Assembly: GCA_029215795.1 (NCBI GenBank)
Contig: JARDYH010000001.1
Location: 7,992,001-8,056,000 of the forward strand
Direction of reading: 5' to 3'
Origin: Anniella stebbinsi
Lineage: Eukaryota; Chordata; Lepidosauria; Squamata; Anniellidae
DNA length: 64,000 nt
In this document: positions 12,506-26,389 of the stretch, in pieces
Position numbering within the stretch: the stretch's first letter is position 1
How the letters are laid out: every line of letters begins with the position of its first letter
Notes under the pieces: model-generated
Databases searched by the model: none
Told to the model about the DNA's origin: nothing
The model's input: the letters and a program-made list of their open reading frames with translations, nothing else
Translations under genes and position numbers: made by a program

Positions 12506-13048
12506 GGCTGCATTCGGACAACACATTAGTCAATGATGGGTTGAGTAGCCAACTCACAGTTGGTTATTTTGTGGGTACTCCCCACACAACATATTCCTAC
12601 AGAACTGTGGGTGGTTCGGGCTGGCGTTGAATGGACTAATAGTCAACCCGGCATTTGACTGATACAGCCCCCGCCCCTCTCCCCACCCTCCCGCCTCCCT
12701 CAGTCCTCCCAGTTCTAACCCAGCAGCCTCTGCAAGTTGCACCAGTTGTAGCAGAGTGGCAGCTGCCGCTTTGGTCGCTCTTGCCACCTGCGTCTATGGG
12801 CTTGCATTTTAACCCACTCACCGCACGCCATTAACCTACTCACCCCTCCACATAACACTTTAAACAACTGGCTTCAAGCTAAACAACTTGCAAGCCAGTT
12901 GTTTCTCTCCGTTGCTTATTTGGGCGGAATAGCATACCGTCAGTAGTTTGTGAGCAGCGCGTTACCCTCCACACAACACAATAAACAACACAACTGACGA
13001 TTGTTTCCCTTCCCCTCAGTTGCTTAATGTGTTGTCCGAATGTAGCCA
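12506..13048. mobile_element. MITE-like element E with ATTCGGACAACACATTA termini (about 540 bp)
   Basis: It opens GGCTGCATTCGGACAACACA and closes TGTGTTGTCCGAATGTAGCC. The interior holds several smaller inverted segments (AACAACTGGC..GCCAGTTGTT). No target duplication could be defined. It abuts a reversed SINE at 13049. Confidence 0.7.
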
Positions 13049-13235
13049 CTGAGTCAGACCCTTGGTCCATCTAGCCCAGTATTGTCAACACTGACTGGCA
13101 GCAGTTTTCTTCACAGGGTTTCAGGCAGGGTTTCTTCCTAGCTCTGCCTGGAGACGCTGTCAGGGATCAAACCTGGGAGCTTCTGCATGCTGAGCAGGAG
13201 CTCTACCACTGAGCTACAGCACCCTCCCTTTACAC
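13049..13235 (-). mobile_element. tRNA-Ala-like SINE, reversed
   Basis: CTGAGTCAGACCCTTGGTCC, TATTGTCAACACTGACTGGC, GGGATCAAACCTGGGAGCTT and CTCTACCACTGAGCTACAGC show the whole SINE in reverse with A- and B-box regions. Confidence 0.82.
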
Positions 13236-13411
13236 GAAACAAAGAAGCGCCGAGAGGGGTTTGAGCTCCTCTCACCTGCCCACTCCTTTTTTGTGTATCA
13301 ATTAGTAATAGCCACCTGATTTTCATTCTGGAGCATCTTCAACCTGGGAAAGGACTCGCCCTGCAGTCAGAGTGGAAAGAGTGTTAATTTAGCTGTTTTT
13401 AGAGAGCGACA

Positions 13412-13700
13412 CACTTTATTTATTCATTTATTTATTCATTGGATTTCTTAGCTGATTATCTCTTTTTTTAAAAAAAGATTCAAGGAAACTTACAAGATTA
13501 AAACATGCAACATTTAAAACGGCTAAAAACAAGCAACACTGAAATATCATGACCCCATAAACAACTAAAACATCAGCGACAACCCCTGATGCATTAAAAT
13601 GCCTCTCGTGTGCCATCAAATGTCTGGGAATGGAGCAAGACAATACAGAGGACCAATGCATAATAGTAATGGATAACAGAGGTACTTAAATCCCAACCCT
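13412..13700 (-). mobile_element. A/T-rich LINE 3' tail (L2/CR1-group type), reversed
   Basis: TTTATTTATTCATTTATTTA is followed by sequence like the other tails in this window. The family is unnamed and the fragment diverged. Confidence 0.45.
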
Positions 13701-14231
13701 GTTAGCAGCATGCCAAACTATTTATTTCATCTGAAAATTTCTCCTAGTTCTCTAAGGCCCTTAAAGTGGCTTCTAGCCAATCTGTCTATAAACAGCAAAA
13801 ATCCCAAACAATTGATCTATACATTGAAAGAACACAGGGCAAAAGCAGGAGGTGAAGCACTGAATAACTCACCTAAAATCCCAAAACGCACAGTCAGACA
13901 AGGTGTTTATTAGAACCAACCAAAAATGCACAAAATTGTGGGCAAGCTGTTGAGATCTCTGGATCTCTCCAAGAAGTTTAAAAAGCTGGGGGTGGTGGGG
14001 TGGGGAAAAAAAGGCTGACTTGGTCTTGAAATTATGAAGTCAGCATGGTCAAAGTCTTCAGATGGACTGGAAGAAGAGGAGGCAGAGACTACATGAATCT
14101 GGCTCCACTAGATGTTTTGCAAGTTTCAGCTACCTACCAAGGAATGGGTGTATTTCTCCTGTTAGAGGCAAAAGTAATAATTGGATTTTATATTTGCCGA
14201 AATGGGAGAATCGGCCGTGGCTTCCTCTCTA

Positions 14232-14366
14232 CCAGTGGTGAGGAACATGTGGAACTCTAGATGCTGTTGGACTACAACGCCCATCAGCCCTAGCCAGCAT
14301 AGCCAATGGCAAGGGATGCTGAGAGAGCAGTCCAGCTACATCTGGAGCGCCACATGTTCCCCATCC
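14232..14366. mobile_element. Palindromic MITE (CCAACCTGGTGCCC type), copy
   Basis: GGGAACATGTGGAACTCTAG-type sequence and its inverse surround TTGGACTACAACGCCCATCA, the usual core of this repeat. It lies in the first KCTD intron. Confidence 0.5.
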
Positions 14367-15610
14367 TTGCTGTATGCCAATCTGTCGCAAATCGCCCAGA
14401 GAGCTTTGGCTAGGGGGCAGTGTAAAAATGTAATAAATAATAACAGTCATGCAACTTGAAAGCCTTGTTATCGCCTCATTCACTTGCTGGAGCAAAGAGA
14501 AGCCTTCACTTGCCCTTGGCACTACAGCAGGTGATGTTATTGCTTCTGCTCTGAAAAAAAGAAGTTCTGGAGCTATGCTCCCCCTGCCCAGCACTTCGTG
14601 TTCCCTCTCCACTACGCCACCGGCAACAGCCCCTCAGCTCCCGCAATTTCATGGCGAAGTTCAAGAACAATGTACTTAGCTTAAAATTCCACAGCCAGAA
14701 ATCCAGTCGGTGCTCCAGGAGAGGAACCAATGACTCAGATACGCCTGGTTTATTTGCATCAACTTTTGATTTATTGGACGTGGATAACACTCAACAGATG
14801 TGCTAACAGACTGAGGAAATGTCAGCTATGCTCAGTTGGGGATTCTGTCCTTATTGCATGGTGGCTCGGGAGCAAAGCAAGAGGAGAAAAGGGTCCGGGA
14901 AGTACGTAGAGGAGTTGGCTAGGTTGAAGACATAGGCAGCTGCAGTAAGTTGAACACCCAACTCCCCCCCCCCCCCAACCCAGCTGCTGCAGCCCAAACA
15001 ATAAGCAGTGTGGTGCTGGTTAAAGCCACAAAACTCTCTTCTTCACTGGGGCGGCAGCTGCAAGTCCTGTTCTGAGTTAGCCAGGATGCAAACCTCCAAG
15101 GTAAGCAATTGCAACATCTTCAATTCCATGGCGCTTCCTGTTTTTGGCTGCCCCCCGGATCCTTTTGATCGGGGTTGCCCATCCTAGGCAAACAGACAGA
15201 GCTGTCGCCCAGCTGTGAAAAAGCATCGGAATAACCCTTTGAGAAGCTGGCAGGATACGAGGGGAAAGCGTCTCTGCGCAAGCCTTTCCTTTAAATTTGA
15301 TCTCCATTAAGTTTTCAGTTGAACAGTATTAATGACCTAACATGTGCATAGAATGAGCAGAATGAGGGGGGTCCCCAAAACTCCCTCCCTAAACTATTAG
15401 TTTAGAAGGAGGCAAACTGGCAAGAACATGAACCCCTCTTCTTTTGTTGTCTAAATTTAGAAGGTCAGATCCAGATGCACTGAAATCAATGAGACCAAAT
15501 GTTTTCAATACAAGCGCTTCTATCAACTTGCAGATGGCAACAGCAGCATTTTAAAAGAGGCATTCCCTATTGTCTCTCACAGAGGTGTGGGGGAGGAATA
15601 CCTCTTCTAA

Positions 15611-15956
15611 GGGTGCCTCTACAAGAGCGATTTAAAGCTCTTTCAAGGCGCATTACAAATTTTACCTCTACAAGAGCGGAGTGCAAATCGGGGGTCGAGG
15701 TGCTTTTTATCTCCGATTATTCGCATTTTAAAATGTCCGTTAAATAGCGAGTTTTAATTTGCCGCGGGAGTTAAAGCGCCTTATGGTCATGTAAACATGT
15801 GATTCTCCGCATGTAAACAACTTTAAAGCGCGTTTCATATAGCCCGTAATGCACTTCGCTGCCTCTCATGAATTGGTATTAGGAGTAAATGCGCTTCTCC
15901 GTATATGCACATAATTGGGCAACCGGGCGTCAAACCGAAATCTTGTAGAGGGGGCC
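15611..15956. mobile_element. MITE family 1, copy 1 (346 bp, CTCTACAAG termini)
   Basis: The element opens GGGTGCCTCTACAAGAG and closes CTTGTAGAGGGGGCC, which are inverted copies of each other. It is flanked by the 3-bp duplication TAA (15608-15610 and 15957-15959). The interior is rich in GCGCATTA-like motifs and has no coding capacity. Three other copies occur in the window. A 3-bp duplication fits several DNA transposon superfamilies, PIF/Harbinger and CACTA among them, and I cannot name one. Confidence 0.8.
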
Positions 15957-16417
15957 TAAGACACGTGCGTCATTGAAAAATGAAGGCTGCTGTTAGCTTG
16001 GAATATTTGTATTGACTCACATGCAAATCTGATTAATCAACGAAAGGCCAGGCAGTTAATTGACTGAAGTTTCTTATATTGATTGACGTTCCTAGTTTTC
16101 ACACCCCTCCCCACTGAATTTTCCAGGTATTTCCAATTTCCTTTCTCTCACCCCACAAAGTAAACTTCTTTGGCTCCAGCTCCAAGCAGAGGTCAGATTC
16201 TTGCTCCAAAAAAATCAGCATGTGAGAGAGGCCAAAAATGGGTAAATTTCCTTGCGAGTGGGATGGCCGTTGCAATAATCCCAAGCCAATTAAAATAAAA
16301 AATACAGCTCCCAGATTTCCTTAGTTTGGGAGTAATGGTGGCTTAATTGAGGTGGAACTAGCTTACGTTTGCAGTGTAGACATGTCTTGGAATGCACACC
16401 CTGTGCCTAAGCAGTGA

Positions 16418-17374
<957 letters not shown>

Positions 17375-18065
17375 CGCTTAAACCAAAACCAAACCCAAAT
17401 GCACCGAAAGCCAATTCTCCCTTGATCCTCCCCGTGCAGCTGTTCACTTTAGAACGTAGATGCCGCCGTCCGTCCGTCCCTCGAACCTGAAGCCTCCTCT
17501 CCTCCCTCACTTTCCAAACTGATCCCTCTCTGCCACTTCCCTGTGCCGGTTCCTGAGTCACGCCGACCCTTCTTCCCTAGAGCGGCTCGCAGCTTTTCCT
17601 GGAACACGGACTTGGACACTGTGGGGGTGGGGTGGGGGTGGGGTAGCTTATGTCTCTGTATCTGGGGAGAGGTGCTCTGCCAGTATTAACCAGATATGCA
17701 ACTTTATGCGGAGTTCAGATGGGCTGAGATCTCATTCCACGCTGCAGGCTGCTTCTTGCCGTTTGCGCTGCCTGGGTGGGAGGGATTTGCTTCTACTGGC
17801 GCTAAAGGGGTCTGGTGGTCAGATCCTGGTTTGGCAGAAGGGTGGACGAATAGGGCCAAGAGAACCATCCTGCCGCAGACATATTAGCAATAGCCTCTGT
17901 AAGCAGCTTAGTGCTTAGACTGCCAGTACTTTTGAGAGGCGAGTGACTGAGCACAGTATCCCGTATCACTGTGCCCCACCGACACAACACAAAACTGAAT
18001 TCAACACGTTTCCATCGCTCGGGGCGATGAACTAGATGTATGGCAGACAGCTGGGTACCCAGCAT

Positions 18066-18265
18066 GGCGGGGGAAGGAAGAGCCCTCGCTGTGCATTGTA
18101 GAAGGCGGCCAGGTTCGATCCCCACCGCCTCTAGTTCAAAGGATTCAAGGTGGTAGGTGATGGGAGAGATGCCTTCTTTGTCTCAGGCCTGGGAGAGGAG
18201 CTACCACAAAGAGCAGAACATACTGGGCAAGAGGACGGGCCAGTGGTCTGACTCTGTAGAGGGCA
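18066..18265 (+). mobile_element. Diverged SINE-like sequence in the possible short-isoform 3' UTR
   Basis: AGGTTCGATCCCCACCGCCT keeps a B-box-like element and GGCCAGTGGTCTGACTCTGT keeps the SINE 3' part. The middle is much changed. A second weak SINE-like head starts near 18360. Confidence 0.45.
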
Positions 18266-18320
18266 GTTTACGTTTGGAAATGGTAAGACGCCCTGAGAGA
18301 GTTATTTGAAGGAGGCATTC

Positions 18321-18326
18321 AATAAA
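18321..18326 (+). terminator. Candidate poly(A) signal for the unspliced short transcript
   Basis: AATAAA lies about 950 bases after the short-isoform stop. A second AATAAA is at 19051-19056. Either could end a transcript that retains the donor. The choice is a guess from motif and distance, and the area also holds diverged SINE sequence. Confidence 0.3.
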
Positions 18327-18329
18327 GTA

Positions 18330-21090
18330 AAATACATCAACAGACGTGTAGGTTAGGGGGAAAGGCTGCAGCTCAGAGACTGAGATCCTGCTTTACTTGC
18401 AGAAGAACCCTAACCAGATGCCTAGAGGAGAAGCTTGGACATGAAGGCAGTTCCCCCAGTGGGCATTCAGGGACAGAGTGCTTCTGACTATGGAGGCTCC
18501 ATAGATCCATCGTGGCTAGTGGGCTCCCAGATCTGTAGCAGAATAGTTAGGTCATCAGAGGCCATCTTTGCTTTCGGTTGTAAGAGGGATGTTTTGGGCG
18601 TGCCCTCGCGGCTCAATGCACAAGTGGAGCAGCGGCTCTGTAGATGCAGCTGGGGTGGGCTAGGGTGGGCTGGGAACAGAGGCCTCGACGGGAGTCCCGC
18701 ACGGAAGGTGTCATGTTAGGTTGTTAGGAACGTTTCATGTCCAAACCTGTCCTTCACTTAGAGTAGGAAGAAAGGGCCATATTCAAGGATGCAGAAATAT
18801 CCTGGCTTTTAAAAGGCTGGCTTTGATTGCGACAATGGGTGGCATTTTCATGTGCCCAGAGCTATGGCTTTTAAATATATCTATATATATGGGGGGGAGG
18901 GGGAGGGGGAGGGGAGCCAAGGAGCAGATTTTTCGACTTCAGCAGCAACTTTTTCAAAGAGCCTCTTTCTAAGTGTAGCACGACACTGTGTATTTATGGG
19001 CCTGGAGTGGTGACTGGCTGATGCTTTAGCAGGCCTGGGGGACCATGTGTAATAAAGGAACAAAAACAGAGGGTTTTCCTCCCGCCCCCTTTGTCTCCTT
19101 GTTAATGGATCAAGGAGAGCGGCTTGCCCCATAGTATGGTGTTGGTATTCCTGCCTAGAACATGACCCTGTTTGTGTGGAGGAAGCAGATGTGCGTTGCA
19201 GGAACCGCTGGCAAGCAGGTACTCCCTGCTTCATGCCGTGCTAAATATCCGAAGCGCACAGACCAAGCTCTCTGTGTTGAGAACGGGCTGTGTTTTAGGA
19301 GGATGTAAAATATAAATCAGACTGTATTATGCTTATTTCGGCAAATGGCATGATGTTATGGAATGTCCATAAACAGTCCAATAGCTCAGGGAACAATGCT
19401 GAAAGCCACAAAATATCTGCTATTCATCTTAGTTTTCAGTTTGGCTGATGTCACATTTTCAATCAGGCCCTCCCTATGGAAAGAAATGTTCTGTGGAGAA
19501 AGCTAATGTCCGAGTCTGGAAGGCCTGTCCTCCAGCGGAATGGTGCCTTGGGTCAACAGAAGGCCCTTTTTGTTTATTTACTTTTTCATTTACTTTTTTG
19601 TTTATTTAAAGCATTTTTTGCCTGTTCTTCAGGCAAAAGGCTTAAGGAGCAGCTTGCATACAATCCATATAAACAAGACAATCTTTCATCTAAAAAGTCA
19701 CGACACAAAAGGAAAAATGCACAGGGGAGGAAGAGGAGAGAAAGCAAATGGTCTTTCAGCAGGGCAGGTGGAATGGCCTTGCTTCTTGTCTCCTCTCCCT
19801 CTGCTTCAGCCTGCTGGAATGTCTGCTCTTGGTGACAGCTAAGGGCGGAGCTTGATGGAGGAGGATTTTCAGCAGGATTGATGAAATGACCCTGCTTCTA
19901 ATACTTTTAGGATTCACCCCGTGGTCAAAGAGGCCTTCAGGCAATATGCACATCAACCCTGTGTGGCTTCTTACACAGCTGCGCAACTGCACAGAACTAA
20001 GCAGCCAACATGGCTTGTATTTTACACATCCCTGGGCAGAGTTCTTCTTGTTTTCCACTGATCTTCCTATTCCAGGATTTCAGGCTCTGCAGAGAAGCCC
20101 CCGTATGTGTCGCGGTCCAGAGTAGCTATCCTCGTACGTTCCCTCCCCAAGAGCTGTGGATTGACCCAGGTGGGGTGGGAGTGCGGTAAGTCAGTTATGC
20201 AAACAGGAAATTCCTGTGCGCCGCCGGGCTGATCACAAGACACTTTTTCGCACTCGGCACAAAAGGGCAAACCTCACATGTTGAGCGGAGGAAGCAGCCG
20301 ATAATGGAGTCAGTAAAGTGCAGCAAGGTGGGGCGAATGAGCTTCCCTTCCAGGCCAGATAAACTCCGGGCTGAATTTGGGCAGGGTTGATACATGTGAT
20401 GGTGGCCACTTTCGCAAGTGCAGCCGGTATACCCATCCATGGTGGCTGACTGCTGACGTGTTCCCCTTGGGTAGGAGCCGATATTTGGCAGGCCACCAAG
20501 CCACACTGAGGAAGTGTCTGATGCTCTGCAAATACATTGGCTTCTGTTTGTTTCTCAGGCTCGGAATAGGTGACTTGTTTCCTTTGCTTTACGTCCGAAT
20601 GACTCCAACCTTCCCCGCCCAGCCTTCTTTGGGGAGGCCCTCGAAGAGATCCCCTCTTTCCGCACAGCACTGCAGGGCGAGTGAACGCACGCAGGGGGTC
20701 CGGATTGCACCCACTGGCTCTGCTTATCCGAAGCTGCAGCCAGAGCTTATGCCTGTGGGAGGTGGCGCATGGGGGTGGTGTCTGCTGCTCCTGCTCCAAC
20801 TTCCATGGGTTCCTCTGAACTTGGGCATGTACAGAAGACATCAACAGGCATGCAGGGGCGGCGGGGAGCAGGTGCTATCCAGCCCCTTTTTCCTCTCCTG
20901 CCTCGATTCCTTCTGATTCATCGTGTGAAGAGCAACGAAGTGCCACTGTGTTTTTATGAACTCAAGCTGGAGAAGGCCGGCAGCATTGGGCTGAGTTTGC
21001 GTTTATTTATAACCCACTTTCCTGTTTAAAAACAACCACAGCAGCTTACTTCATGCGATTAGGCAAATACAAGATGGCAGACAAAAACCA
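18330..21090. other. Intronic sequence with few recognisable repeats
   Basis: Low-complexity GGGGGA repeat at 18891-18915; frames of up to 203 codons at 20.2-20.9 kb show no known domain. No exon supported. Confidence 0.45.
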
Positions 21091-21097
21091 GACGAGC

Positions 21098-21350
21098 ATA
21101 AAAGTCTTGTCTCACTACCAGATGATGTAGGAATGGCCACCAATTTGGAAGGCTTTAAAAGAGGGTTAGGTAAATTCCTGAAGGAGAAGGTTATCGAGGG
21201 CTGCTAGTCCTGGTGGTTATGTGCTCCCTGCAGTATCTGAGGCAGCAAGCCTATGTGCACCAGTTGCTGGGGAACATGGGCGGGAGAGTGCTATTGCACT
21301 CGTGTCCTGCTTGTGGGTTTCCCACAGGAAGCTGTTTGGCCGTGGTGTTT
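21098..21350 (+). mobile_element. CR1-type LINE 3' fragment
   Basis: GGCTTTAAAAGAGGGTTAGG, CACCAGTTGCTGGGGAACAT and CCTGCTTGTGGGTTTCCCA identify the second CR1 3' subfamily. Confidence 0.75.
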
Positions 21351-21452
21351 TTATTATCTCAACCTGGACAAGATGTGCAATTCAGGGAAGTGTGTGGACC
21401 TGTGAATATTTATATTTTGCATCCTCCCCCCTCCCACCCGCTTCTGCTGCAC

Positions 21453-21735
21453 ATAGAATCCTAGAGTTGGAAGGGACTATCTAGGCCATTGTGTCCACCC
21501 CTCTGCTCAGTGCAGGAATTCAGCTTAAAGCATCCCAGACAGGTGGCTTCCAGCCCACCACCACTTCAAGCAACTGCTTCCATTGTCTGACTGCTCTGAC
21601 TGTTAGGAAGTTTTTCTTGACGTTCCAACTGAAATCGGCCTTCCTGTAACTTCAGCCCGTTATTTCGTGTCCTACAGCCTTGGATAAGAGAGAACTGGTT
21701 GTGGCCTTCTTCTGTGGTACTTACAGGCTATGAGA
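21453..21735 (-). mobile_element. CR1 LINE 3' end, reversed
   Basis: It begins with ATAGAATCCTAGAGTTGGAA, the reversed CR1 tail, and runs through CTGACTGTTAGGAAGTTTTT and CCCGTTATTTCGTGTCCTAC. Confidence 0.85.
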
Positions 21736-21739
21736 TACA

Positions 21740-24700
21740 CAGAGCTCTGAAGGAAGTCCACCCACCTCCTGGCAAGGCCTGTTCCACCTGAGTTCTCTCA
21801 GGAGGGGCTTTGAAATAGCTCCGCGCAGTTTGAAGCCTAACAGTGCAGTTTCAGGGGCTCAGAATGTGCTCTGGGGAAAAGAAGAGAAAATGGAAGTGGA
21901 GATTATCTCAGGATGCTGGATTTTGCCCTGTATCCCCCATTTCATGCCTGGAGATACAAACAGCTCTGCTTATAAGAGACTTGTAGTATAACATAGTGCC
22001 TCATATAAGAATAGGGACAGTATTCATCATTAACAAGGAGGACTTTCGTCTGATGCTTTTCACCAGCAGGTAGTAACTACCACCGCCATTGGCCTTAGAC
22101 AAAGGGAGTGTCCTCCCTGCCGTTTTCAAGAAATTCCCACTCCGTTTTCTCTCTGGTAGCTTTGCTTTTGCCAGAAGAGCAGAAGGGATGAGAGCTGCAG
22201 TTCTCAAACATTTTCATTTTGCAGTGGAATAAAAGTATTCCCCAGGCCCCCATTTGGAAGAATTCCCAGACTTCTGGAAGCCATTCTACTGGTGAAGCCA
22301 CCAGATGCCGGGCCGGTTCCTCCAAACGCTAGAGAATCAGAGTCCGCAGGCCGGCCGGTGGCTCCAGAAGAGCTGCGGCTGGGATTTGTGGCTTGACGTC
22401 AAGAGATCACCAGGGTACTTTAATCAGGCTCTTTGTTGTGCTAACCTTGTGCTTGTTATTGCCGGCAAGTCCTCTTCCCAACCCAAGATGGAAGAGCTGG
22501 AAGGAGGCTGGGAATGGGGGCGGGGGGAGTGTCCGGGAAGATGGTTTACAAGCTGAGCTCAAGGACTGGAAGGTTTTGTTGGTGGCTGGTGAGGAGCACC
22601 TTCCCATCCCCACATCACCTTACTGGAATCTCAAGTACGTCACCATTTTGGGGGCCTAACAGGGCATCTGTGAATTTAAAGGCTGCATGAGAAACATAGA
22701 AAAATAGCTGGCTGAGCTTTCTCCACTAGCACGTTTCCTAGGGTGCTTTCTCCACTAGCACTAAAAAGGCCTTAGGAAGCTCTTTAGTCTTTCCCTTAAC
22801 TGGGTTTTTGGGCATTGCTTAGCCTATTTCTTGGAAATTTAGTATGTATGTGGTGCGTCCAGATGACATCATCTACTTGTGAACCTCCTGTGTTTTCTTA
22901 CTGAGTCTTTCATCTTTTTCCTAAACATCAAACATCCATTACGGAGAAAAAGATGGAACGGCGGCAAAATACCTTCTGATTGCTAGCGCTAGGAGCCCTC
23001 CATCTGGAAGCACTCTTTGTGGGAAGGAAAACAAGGGGGGGGGGACTTCTAGGGAAACTTTTTTTTGTTTGTTTGTAGAAATAGGAGATGGCATCTTCTG
23101 GACACCCCCTCCCCCAAATCTGGTGAAATTCCACACTTGATTGCACCATAAAAGCTTCACCTGGACATACTCCTAGGGCAGCGTCACCTGCAGAATTTTC
23201 TGCATCTCATTGTAATTAATTTATATTTGTGTTTGATTGTAGCCCATCAGGTGCCCCCAAGGGGGGTTGCAAATCTGGTGCAAGCATGGTTGACTCCTAC
23301 AAGTGGCGCCATTTGGGATTCACTGGGGCCCCAAGACCAACAGAACCCCCGTCCAAGTTTGCATGGGGCACCTGAGAAGGTCAGAGCCAGCCTGCAAGAA
23401 ATATCTTGCAGTGCGCCTCCTGCATCCAGCTTCAGGGTCTCAGCCGGGTACGTCTTGCCCAAAGACCTCTTTCCAAATCTGGAACCAGCCCTGGCTGTGC
23501 CAATTCAAGGGCCCTCCCAATTCCAGATGTGTGGGGCAAGCAGACCATGGCTCCCCATAAGTAGGTAAATTAATGCTTTTATTATTTGCACCCTACTCTT
23601 CTACCCACAGCGCCTTCACAGCATGAGAAATGCAAAATCAAAAATGCATCTCGCCAAACAAATCCAATCTTTCTTTTCTTTTTTTTAAACACCACGCTAC
23701 TATAAATAAATTAAAAGCAGGAATCTTGATCATTACAAAAACTGGCAGCAGTAAAACTGTAAACGTTAAAAAAGCCATTAAAAAAATAAACACGTTTTCA
23801 ATCTGTAAGCCAGAGAGCCATCCCTCCTTGGCCAGCTCTGGGATTAAATGCTTGCCCAGGAAGAGAAAGAGCAACCACACACAGCCAACTTAGAGAGGCT
23901 CGAGGGAGAGAATGGGGCCGATAGCGTGTTTGAGCAAAATTGATTCAGCGTTACTCCCGCACCCTTAAATTGAGGCACAACTTCATCACCTGATATGGCA
24001 CCGTTCTGCCTGCCTCATGATAAGACTGGCCCTGAGCTGGCTCCAACGAGACCCTGAATGAGGTGGAATTTTGTACCACAGCAATTGCAGGGCCACCCCA
24101 GCATCTGTGGGCCTAACATAAGACAGGCACAGCAAGAGAAATCGCCAAGGGGAGCAGAAAATTGCCAGCCGCAAGGCCTCCATTCCTTTCCTCTTCCCAT
24201 GGCCTGGATGGAAAGGGGGGGGGGGCTTGCATGCGTTCACATTCCAACGCATCCCGTGCCATTCTTCCACAGTGCCATCTGGACTTTCTGTTTTCTGGCA
24301 AGTCTGCTGGGGTGTCCCTCCCTGGGATGTGGAAGGGGCCAGAAATCATTCAGAGCTTGGATGCCAGCTGCGTTCCTGCCTAACTGAGCCGTGCAACGGA
24401 TTGCTCCCAGCTGCAACGAGGCCTCTGCATTCCCCATGCGGAGAGCACATCCGCAGCAACCTGGAAAACAATTGCATTTCCTTCCTTTCCCCGCAGCTGC
24501 CTCCAAATGTGACAGACCCCCCCCTCCACTTAAAGCGCTTGGGTGTAAGGAATGGTGTGCAATCCCCACACAGACAAAGCACATGGACTGAGAGCACAGC
24601 TGCGTACACACTGCATGCCAAACGAACAACTTGTGTGTAGGGTAAACACCCCTGTCTGACCTCCAAAGGGGACAAGAATAACTAATTTCCAGAGGGTGCC
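21740..24700. other. Intronic sequence, nothing assigned
   Basis: Short G, T and A runs (23033-23045, 23058-23070, 24216-24227). An A/T-rich segment at 23560-23800 may be an old LINE tail. Confidence 0.4.
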
Positions 24701-24711
24701 ATGCCAAGAAA

Positions 24712-24985
24712 TGAAGGAATCTTGCGACACCTAAAAGAAGATCAAATTTATTCTGGCAGGACCCTTTTTGGACTATAGCCGGCTTCATCAGATGCAGAAA
24801 AGCAACTAAATGAAACAACGAATAACTGAAATACTTGCCAGAGGGGTAGCAGTCTAAGACTGCTGCAGCAAAAATAACAAAGACTCTCATGGCAAGGCAA
24901 AGACTAATGACTTCATTATGGCAGAAGCTTGCAGGGACTGCCCAGCATCTGATGAAGTTGGCTATAGTCCACTTTTAGTGAAGAT
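24712..24985. repeat. Interspersed repeat fragments of the GATGAAG..CTATAG type, both orientations
   Basis: TCTTGCGACACCTAAAAGAA and GGACTATAGCCGGCTTCATC are reversed relative to the piece at 215. CATCTGATGAAGTTGGCTAT near 24948 is forward. Confidence 0.5.
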
Positions 24986-25769
24986 TTAAAATGCAGCCCC
25001 ATCGTCTCTCATTACAACACCACGGAATATTATGCCACAACAAAGCGTTTTATCTTTCAGGGGCCGCAAGATGCTTTATTATTTTTTAAAATCCTTGGGT
25101 CTCCTCTTCTTTGAATGAGCCCGTTCTCATGTTTTCAAAGGAGCCCAGTTTCACAGAACAAGGACTCCATGCGCCCCCTCCCCACACTTGAATAACAGTT
25201 ATGCGTCACGTGTTCTTCTGGCCACTGAAGGAGGAAGCAGAAGTGAGCTCGACTCTTTGTCCTAGCCCAGCATCTGCAAGGCAGTGCGGGTAGGGTGGGT
25301 GTTACCTCTTTCGAGAGCATTGCAACACATTCTTCACTGAGGAGGTTCATCCCAAGTCAGTGGACCTCAGAAGGAAGCAGCCTCCCGCATCCCTGCGCCA
25401 TCCCACAAGCCCCGAGAAGCAAGCCAGGGATCCTGTGACCCTTTCCTTTAGAAAGATCCTTTGTGTGTGTGGCATCTCCATAAACTGCAGGAGAGCCTCC
25501 GGAAGCTTCATTTGCTTAAGGCTTGGAGAACACAGGAGCCATCTGGGACCTCCATTCTGCGATGCAATATGGTGCCGAGGCCTGACTGCTGAATCTTTGG
25601 ATGCTGCTGTGGCTGATTGAAGCCTTTTGAATCGCATTTTACCGCAACATCTGTTTTCATTTTTCCATCATGCACATACACTTTGACCTGTGAAGCCCCC
25701 AGGAAGTGCCTTGTTCCCCTTTTGAGGAGTTTCAAAAATCTCCACGGGGTGTCGTTAGCTTAGACAGAG

Positions 25770-25825
25770 TGCTCTGCAAAGACTTGCCATCTCTTAGCCT
25801 ACCTCACAGGGTTGCTGTGAAAATA

Positions 25826-25868
<43 letters not shown>
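25770..25868 (+). mobile_element. SINE tail fragment followed by a GT microsatellite
   Basis: TAGCCTACCTCACAGGGTTG and CTGTGAAAATAAAG are the end of the GAGCCAGTGTGG-type SINE. A (GT)n run at about 25829-25868 replaces the tail. Confidence 0.6.
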
Positions 25869-25870
<2 letters not shown>

Positions 25871-25931
25871 CCGTGTATGCTGCCATGAACATCTTGGAGA
25901 AAAGATGGGATATCAGTGGAATACATTTAGA

Positions 25932-26274
25932 GGTTCATTGGACGAGCGTTTTATCGCATGCTTTCTACTGCCCACTTAAAGATGTGTGTGCGTCCTTTAG
26001 ATGACGACGTGCGCCTCCCATGCCTCCCGCTCATTTTCTGTTGCAAAATAGATCCCTTTTAATCCAACTTAAAAAAAAGAAAAAGAAATCTGCAGCGATC
26101 TCCTGCTGTGTGCAGGAAAAGCCACACGATACAAAAGATCCTGGAATGAACCTCATGGACTTTGTTTACTTCCTCTTTCTCCCCTGGGCGGAGAGAGGAT
26201 GTAATGAGAGACAAAAGTGGGGGCAGAGAAGCGACGGTAAGGAAATGTGATTTCCCCCGTGTGATGATGCTCAA
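25932..26274. mobile_element. MITE family G, copy 1
   Basis: It matches the 43.7-kb copy at GAGCGTTTTATCGCA, a CCTCCCATG..CCTCCC region, GTTTACTTCCTCTTTCTCCCC and GGTAAGGAAATGTGATTTCCC. Terminal TCATTGGACG and the complement of the far end are partly inverted. Confidence 0.55.
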
Positions 26275-26389
26275 AATGGAGTAGGCAAGAGTGGGAGTGA
26301 ACATTTATGAGAGGAATGTGCCCAGTTTCCCTCTGGGAACCTCCTGGCTGCAGGCCCTGGGTAGCCTCCTCATCATGTTTGTCTTTCCT

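Noticed and set aside
20233..20844. 203-codon minus-strand open frame
   Set aside because: No recognisable domain, no splice context, and overlapping frames on the other strand.
24237..24890. 217-codon minus-strand open frame
   Set aside because: Its start lies in an interspersed repeat and no domain is seen.
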